This document shows, piece by piece, positions 59,804-64,000 of a stretch of 64,000 nucleotides of DNA. This DNA is from Streptomyces scopuliridis RB72 (GTDB lineage: Bacteria > Actinomycetota > Actinomycetes > Streptomycetales > Streptomycetaceae): contig NZ_JOEI01000014.1 in the NCBI RefSeq assembly GCF_000718095.1, positions 124,001 to 188,000 on the forward strand, read 5' to 3'. Position 1 is the stretch's first letter. The number at the start of each line of letters is the position of its first letter. The notes under the pieces were generated by a model. That model saw only the letters and a program-made list of their open reading frames with translations, was not told the origin of the DNA and did not search any database. The position numbers and the translations under genes were made by a program.

Positions 59804-60643
59804 TTGGCCACCGGTACCGAACCCCCAGCCGTCAGTACGGGCGTATCCGGCGGTACGGGCGTGCACGGCGCCTCGCGCGCCGCCATCGCGCCCCGCCATC
59901 TGCGGACGGACCGCTGGTGGCTGGCGCCCGCCCTGACCGCCGCCGGGCTGTTCGCCTTCATCGTGTACTCGACCTGGCGGGCGTTCGCGAACAGCGACTA
60001 CTACGCGGCGCCGTATGTCTCGCCGTTCTACTCGCCCTGTCTGGCGGAGAGCTGCGCGCCGATGCGGAACGGCCCCAACTGGGAGATCTTCGGCAGCTGG
60101 TGGGGCCTGTCCCCCGCGCTGCTGATCCTGATCTTCCCGCTGGGCTTCCGGCTGACCTGCTACTACTACCGCAAGGCGTATTACCGCGGCTTCTGGGCCT
60201 CGCCGCCCGCCTGCGCCGTCGCCGAGCCCCACGCGAAGTACACCGGTGAGACCCGCTTCCCGCTGATCCTGCAGAACATCCACCGGTACTTCTTCTACGC
60301 GGCCGTGCCGGTCGCCGGCATCCTCACGTACGACACCGTGCTGACCTTCCGGGACGAGGAGTACGCCTGGGGCCATATGGGGCTCGGCTCGCTGATCTTC
60401 CTCGTCAATATCGTGCTGATCTGGGCGTACACGCTCTCCTGCCACTCCTGCCGGCACATCATCGGCGGCCGGCTGCGGCACTTCTCGAAGCATCCGGTGC
60501 GCTACCGGCTGTGGGGCTGGGCCGGGAAGCTCAACAACCGCCATATGCAGCTCGCGTGGGCCTCGTTGATCAGCGTCGCCCTCTGCGACTTCTACGTGTA
60601 CCTGCTCGCCACCGGAGCCTTCGCCGACCCGCGCCTCTTTTAG
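59804..60643 (+). CDS. sdhC: Succinate dehydrogenase/fumarate reductase membrane anchor (Sdh1-type)
   Basis: A 279-residue integral membrane subunit with about five helices: first WWLAPALTAAGLFAFIVYSTW, then SWWGLSPALLILIFPLGFRL, IHRYFFYAAVPVAGILTYDTV, GLGSLIFLVNIVLIWAYTLSC and WASLISVALCDFYVYLL. It contains histidines (IHRYF, CHSCRHIIGGRLRH) that could bind haem or quinone. TTG 59804 has AGGAG at ideal spacing. Size and context match the M. tuberculosis Rv0249c anchor of Sdh1, so menaquinone is the probable acceptor. Confidence 0.88.
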   Translation: MATGTEPPAVSTGVSGGTGVHGASRAAIAPRHLRTDRWWLAPALTAAGLFAFIVYSTWRAFANSDYYAAPYVSPFYSPCLAESCAPMRNGPNWEIFGSWWGLSPALLILIFPLGFRLTCYYYRKAYYRGFWASPPACAVAEPHAKYTGETRFPLILQNIHRYFFYAAVPVAGILTYDTVLTFRDEEYAWGHMGLGSLIFLVNIVLIWAYTLSCHSCRHIIGGRLRHFSKHPVRYRLWGWAGKLNNRHMQLAWASLISVALCDFYVYLLATGAFADPRLF

Positions 60644-60658
60644 GGAGAGCCTTCCGAT

Positions 60659-62644
60659 ATGACGCAACTCGAACGCCGGCAGTGGGACGTCGTGGTGGTG
60701 GGTGCGGGAGGAGCGGGCCTGCGCGCCGCCATCGAGGCGCGCGAGCGGGGCGCTCGTACCGCCGTCATCTGCAAGTCCCTCTTCGGCAAGGCCCATACGG
60801 TGATGGCCGAGGGCGGGATCGCCGCTTCCATGGGCAATGTGAACTCCGGTGACAACTGGCGGGTCCACTTCCGCGACACCCTGCGCGGCGGGAAGTTCCT
60901 CAACCAGTGGCGGATGGCGGAGCTGCACGCCCAGGAGGCGCCGGACCGCGTCTGGGAGCTGGAGACCTGGGGCGCGCTGTTCGACCGTACGCCCGACGGA
61001 AAGATCTCCCAGCGCAACTTCGGCGGGCACGAGTACCCGCGGCTCGCCCATGTCGGCGACCGTACGGGGCTGGAGCTCATCCGCACGCTCCAGCAGAAGA
61101 TCGTCGCGCTTCAGCAGGAGGACTTCCGCGAGTACGGGGACTACGAGGCGCGGCTCAAGGTCTATCAGGAGTGCACGGTCACGCGGATCCTGAAGGAGGA
61201 CGGCGCGGAGGGGGGCGACTCGGAGGACGGCGGGCGGGTCGCGGGGGCCTTCTGTTACGAGCGGGAGTCCGGCCGCTTCTTCGTGCTGGAGGCCCCGTCC
61301 GTCGTGCTCGCCACGGGCGGCATCGGCAAGTCCTTCAAGGTGACCTCGAACTCCTGGGAGTACACCGGCGACGGCCACGCGCTGGCGCTGCTCGCGGGCG
61401 CTCCCCTGCTCAATATGGAGTTCGTGCAGTTCCACCCGACCGGCATGGTCTGGCCGCCCTCGGTCAAGGGCATCCTGGTCACCGAATCGGTGCGCGGCGA
61501 CGGCGGGGTGCTGCGCAATTCCGAGGGCAAGCGGTTCATGTTCGACTACATCCCGGATGTCTTCAAGGAGAAGTACGCGGAGTCGGAGGACGAGGGCGAC
61601 CGCTGGTACGAGGACCCGGACCACAACCGGCGTCCCCCCGAACTGCTCCCCCGCGACGAAGTGGCCCGCGCCATCAACTCCGAGGTCAAGGCGGGCCGCG
61701 GCTCTCCGCACGGCGGTGTCTTCCTCGATGTCTCGACACGGATGCCCGCCGAGGTGGTCCGGCGCCGGCTGCCGTCGATGTACCACCAGTTCAAGGAGCT
61801 GGCGGATGTCGACATCACGGCGGAGGCGATGGAGGTCGGCCCCACCTGCCACTACGTGATGGGCGGGATCGCCGTCGACTCGGAGACCGCCGCCGCGCCC
61901 GGGGTCGCCGGGCTGTACGCGGCGGGCGAGGTCGCGGGCGGAATGCACGGCTCCAACCGGCTCGGCGGGAACTCCCTCTCCGATCTGCTGGTCTTCGGCA
62001 GGCGGGCGGGGCTGCACGCCGCCGCGTACGCCGCCGGGCTCGACGTACGCCCGGCCCCGGACGAGGGGCAGATCGACGCGGCGGCGGCCGAGGCGCTGCG
62101 CCCGTTCGGCGCGGGCGAGGCGTCGCGGGGTGACGCGGTCGGCCCTGACGGTCCGGGCGACCGGCCCGCGGAGAATCCGTACACCCTCCATCAGGAGCTC
62201 CAGCAGACGATGAACGACCTGGTCGGCATCATCCGGCGGGAGCAGGAGATGGAGCAGGCGCTGGAGAAGCTGGCCGAGCTGCGCGTACGGGCGGGCCGGG
62301 CCGGGGTCGAGGGCCACCGCCAGTTCAACCCCGGCTGGCACCTCGCGCTCGATCTGCGCAACATGCTGCTGGTCAGCGAGTGCGTCGCGCGGGCGGCGCT
62401 GGAACGTACCGAGAGCCGCGGCGGCCACACCCGGGAGGACTGGCCCGGCATGGATTCCGACTGGCGCCGGGTCAATCTGTACTGCCGGCTCGCCGGTACG
62501 GAAGAAGGCGCGGCCACCGATCCCGCGGCCGGCCGGATCGCGCTCACGCGCCGGACGACCGAGCCCATACGTCCCGATCTGCTCGCCCTGTTCGACAAGG
62601 AAGAGCTGGTCAAGTACCTCGCCGAAGAGGAGCTTCACGAGTGA
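60659..62644 (+). CDS. sdhA: Succinate dehydrogenase flavoprotein subunit
   Basis: A 661-residue flavoprotein that oxidises succinate to fumarate (or the reverse). The N-terminal FAD site is VVVVGAGGAGLRAAIEA, and GIAASMGNVNSGDNW precedes the flavin-binding histidine region. The substrate loop QFHPTGMV and the active-site segment GCLFxxRG-like LLNMEFVQFHPTGM / VTESVRGDGGVL are clear, as are GLYAAGEVAGGMHGSNRLGGNSLSDLLVFGRRAG and the C-terminal helical domain. It follows sdhC by 15 bp and overlaps sdhB (GTGA). Cytoplasmic face of the membrane. Confidence 0.95.
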   Translation: MTQLERRQWDVVVVGAGGAGLRAAIEARERGARTAVICKSLFGKAHTVMAEGGIAASMGNVNSGDNWRVHFRDTLRGGKFLNQWRMAELHAQEAPDRVWELETWGALFDRTPDGKISQRNFGGHEYPRLAHVGDRTGLELIRTLQQKIVALQQEDFREYGDYEARLKVYQECTVTRILKEDGAEGGDSEDGGRVAGAFCYERESGRFFVLEAPSVVLATGGIGKSFKVTSNSWEYTGDGHALALLAGAPLLNMEFVQFHPTGMVWPPSVKGILVTESVRGDGGVLRNSEGKRFMFDYIPDVFKEKYAESEDEGDRWYEDPDHNRRPPELLPRDEVARAINSEVKAGRGSPHGGVFLDVSTRMPAEVVRRRLPSMYHQFKELADVDITAEAMEVGPTCHYVMGGIAVDSETAAAPGVAGLYAAGEVAGGMHGSNRLGGNSLSDLLVFGRRAGLHAAAYAAGLDVRPAPDEGQIDAAAAEALRPFGAGEASRGDAVGPDGPGDRPAENPYTLHQELQQTMNDLVGIIRREQEMEQALEKLAELRVRAGRAGVEGHRQFNPGWHLALDLRNMLLVSECVARAALERTESRGGHTREDWPGMDSDWRRVNLYCRLAGTEEGAATDPAAGRIALTRRTTEPIRPDLLALFDKEELVKYLAEEELHE

Positions 62645-63444
62645 GTGCGAGTACGGGTACGAGCGCGAGCGCGTCGACGGCATACGACGCGAAGTTCCGG
62701 GTCTGGCGGGGCGACGCGGAGGGCGGTGAGCTGAAGGACTTCGCCGTCGAGGTGAACGACGGGGAGGTGGTCCTCGACATCATCCACCGGCTCCAGGCGA
62801 CGCAGGCGGCGGATCTGGCGGTGCGCTGGAACTGCAAGGCGGGCAAGTGCGGTTCGTGCAGCGCGGAGATCAACGGCCGGCCGCGGCTGATGTGCATGAC
62901 CCGGATGTCGGTCTTCTCGCGCGAGGAGACGATCACGGTCACCCCGCTGCGCGCCTTCCCGGTGATCCGCGATCTGGTGACGGACGTCTCCTTCAACTAC
63001 GCGAAGGCGCGGGAGGTGCCGTCGTTCGTACCGCCGCCGGGGGTGGCCGCCGGGGAGTACCGGATGCAGCAGGTGGATGTGGACCGCTCGCAGGAGTTCC
63101 GTAAGTGCATCGAGTGCTTCCTGTGCCAGGACACCTGCCATGTGGTGCGCGACCACGAGGAGAACAAGACCGCGTTCGCCGGGCCGCGCTTCCTGATGCG
63201 GGTGGCCGAGCTGGATATGCATCCGCTGGACGCGGCCGGGGAATCGGGGCTCGACCGGAAGAAGACCGCCCAGGACGAGCACGGCCTCGGCTACTGCAAC
63301 ATCACCAAATGCTGTACGGAAGTGTGCCCGGAGCACATCAAGATCACCGACAACGCGCTGATCCCGCTCAAGGAACGGGCCGTGGACCGGAAGTACGACC
63401 CGCTGGTGTGGCTGGGCAATAAGATCCGGCGGCGCGGCGAGTGA
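62641..63444 (+). CDS. sdhB: Succinate dehydrogenase iron-sulfur subunit
   Basis: A 267-residue electron-transfer subunit. The 2Fe-2S cluster site is NCKAGKCGSCSAEINGRPRLMC, the 4Fe-4S site CIECFLCQDTC and the third cluster CNITKCCTEVCPEHI, in usual order. A Ser/Thr/Ala-rich N-terminus (SASTGTSASASTA) is unusual but probably unstructured. GTG 62641 overlaps the sdhA stop by 4 nt. Followed by a strong terminator. Confidence 0.95.
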   Translation: MSASTGTSASASTAYDAKFRVWRGDAEGGELKDFAVEVNDGEVVLDIIHRLQATQAADLAVRWNCKAGKCGSCSAEINGRPRLMCMTRMSVFSREETITVTPLRAFPVIRDLVTDVSFNYAKAREVPSFVPPPGVAAGEYRMQQVDVDRSQEFRKCIECFLCQDTCHVVRDHEENKTAFAGPRFLMRVAELDMHPLDAAGESGLDRKKTAQDEHGLGYCNITKCCTEVCPEHIKITDNALIPLKERAVDRKYDPLVWLGNKIRRRGE

Positions 63445-63455
63445 CGTAGCTCTAT

Positions 63456-63497
63456 GGATACGGGAGGGGCCCATGATGCCGGGCCCCTCCCGTATCC
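63456..63497. terminator. Bidirectional terminator after sdhB
   Basis: A perfect 17-bp stem (GGATACGGGAGGGGCCC with its complement at 63481-63497) and an 8-nt loop, between two convergent genes. Confidence 0.88.
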
Positions 63498-63531
63498 CCG
63501 TCTGTTCCCCTCTGTTCCCCTCTGTGGTGCG

Positions 63532-64000
63532 TCAGCCGAGGAGCTTCACGATCTCCCCGGTGGTCCCGGTCTCGCCGAGCCGCGGAAAGATCTTCTCGAC
63601 GCTGTTCCGGTGCGTGCCCTCGTCCAGGTCGGCGACCGCGTCGACGGCGACGGTGACGTGATAGCCGTGCTCGTGCGCGGCGCGGGCGGTGGACTCGACG
63701 CCGATGCTGGTGGCGACACCCGTCACCACGACCTGGGTGACGCCCCGGCGGCGCAGCTGGAGGTCGAGATCGGTGCCGTAGAAGGCGCCCCACTGCTGCT
63801 TGGTGACCACGATGTCGCTGTCCTGGACGCCCAGTTCGGGCACGAGGTCGGCCCAGTCGGCGGCCGGCCGCCCACCGCGCGCCGGAGCCTCGGTACGGCC
63901 GGGCGCGCCGCCGGTGACACGGACGAAGACGACGGGCAGCCCCTTGGCGCGGAAGGCGGCGGCGAGCTCGGCGGAGCGCGCCACGACCTCGGCGGCCGGG
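63532..64000 (-). CDS. Isochorismatase-like hydrolase (partial, start beyond window)
   Basis: The C-terminal 155 or so residues of an isochorismatase-superfamily protein. Features: VVTKQQWGAFYGTDLDLQLRRRGVTQVVVTGVATSIGVESTARAAHEHGYHVTVAVDAVAD. The Lys of VTKQQWGAF corresponds to the family Lys. At the usual nucleophilic Cys position (TxxCVexTaR) the sequence has Gly (TSIGVESTARAA), as in Cys-less isochorismatases such as EntB/PhzD. So it may be a C-less enzyme, not an amidase. It is cut by the window edge at 64000. Confidence 0.85.
   Translation of the reverse strand, partial: PAAEVVARSAELAAAFRAKGLPVVFVRVTGGAPGRTEAPARGGRPAADWADLVPELGVQDSDIVVTKQQWGAFYGTDLDLQLRRRGVTQVVVTGVATSIGVESTARAAHEHGYHVTVAVDAVADLDEGTHRNSVEKIFPRLGETGTTGEIVKLLG

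Noticed and set aside
59774..62683. A 969-residue minus-strand frame opposite sdhC and sdhA
   Set aside because: Antisense shadow of the succinate dehydrogenase genes, which have complete cofactor motifs.

Overview
The window is high-GC actinobacterial DNA and almost certainly Streptomyces. Genes are dense and mostly show strong third-codon GC bias, Shine-Dalgarno sites are GGAGG-like, and GTG, TTG and even CTG starts occur. Many intergenic regions end in long GC-rich hairpins. Mycothiol (mshB), DUF3107, DUF3117, TatB and the ECF-sigma/anti-sigma/HtrA block are all typical of the phylum. Most of the window is vertically inherited core. From memory, not from a search, its gene neighbourhoods parallel several in Mycobacterium tuberculosis: TetR/DUF3107/ferritin-like/RhlE; sigE-rseA-htrA-tatB-mrp-mgtE-corA; tag/DivIVA/folP2/LOG/dapE; dapC/fdxA; mshB; typA/lpqW; and a Sdh1-type succinate dehydrogenase.

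Layout. 0-12 kb: TetR regulator, DUF3107, a ferritin-like protein, a DEAD-box helicase with a long basic repeat tail, an alpha/beta hydrolase, a NYN-domain protein, a 50-residue conserved peptide, MarC, a PHP phosphoesterase, DUF6758, an MFS exporter behind nested palindromes, and a SUFU-domain protein. 12-18 kb: CorA with a long unexplained leader, a lipoprotein, a soluble MgtE-N/CBS protein coupled to a DUF1003 membrane protein, and the Mrp Fe-S carrier. 18-24 kb: a 181-bp inverted-repeat element, then tatB, htrA, anti-sigma factor and ECF sigma factor (transcribed leftward), with a divergent O-methyltransferase. 24-34 kb: DUF3117, enoyl-CoA hydratase, 3-methyladenine glycosylase I, DivIVA-like, FolP2-type DHPS, TPR protein, LOG protein, dapE, a membrane-anchored lysozyme-like protein, a secreted Ala-rich protein, dapC and fdxA. 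34-40 kb: GNAT, SirB1-type transglutaminase-fold protein, a second inverted-repeat element that forms the 3' end of a membrane-anchored peptidoglycan-binding-domain protein, DUF6113, mshB, and a small membrane protein. 40-54 kb: an S9 peptidase convergent with two tandem, homologous five-gene oligopeptide ABC importers. 54-64 kb: typA, an orphan LpqW-like lipoprotein, a small coiled-coil protein, sdhC-sdhA-sdhB, and a partial isochorismatase-like gene.

How the genes work together. The sigma/anti-sigma/HtrA/TatB block is an envelope-stress module. dapE and dapC, about 2 kb apart, both serve the succinylase branch of DAP/lysine synthesis. The S9 peptidase next to two peptide importers suggests peptide uptake followed by cleavage. 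CorA, the MgtE-N protein and DUF1003 cluster around divalent-cation homeostasis.

The most unusual signals are not classic operons. (i) Two related short inverted-repeat elements share a core and a central hairpin whose stem sequence differs but whose pairing is kept; one supplies the C-terminal codons of a cell-wall protein. (ii) At least nine genes share a strict architecture of a TANNNT -10 box, 6-7 nt, then the start codon, which implies leaderless mRNAs. (iii) CorA has a roughly 370-nt leader with a hairpin, a small ORF with a strong ribosome site, and three 11-bp repeats. I found no CRISPR array, rRNA, tRNA, prophage or biosynthetic gene cluster.
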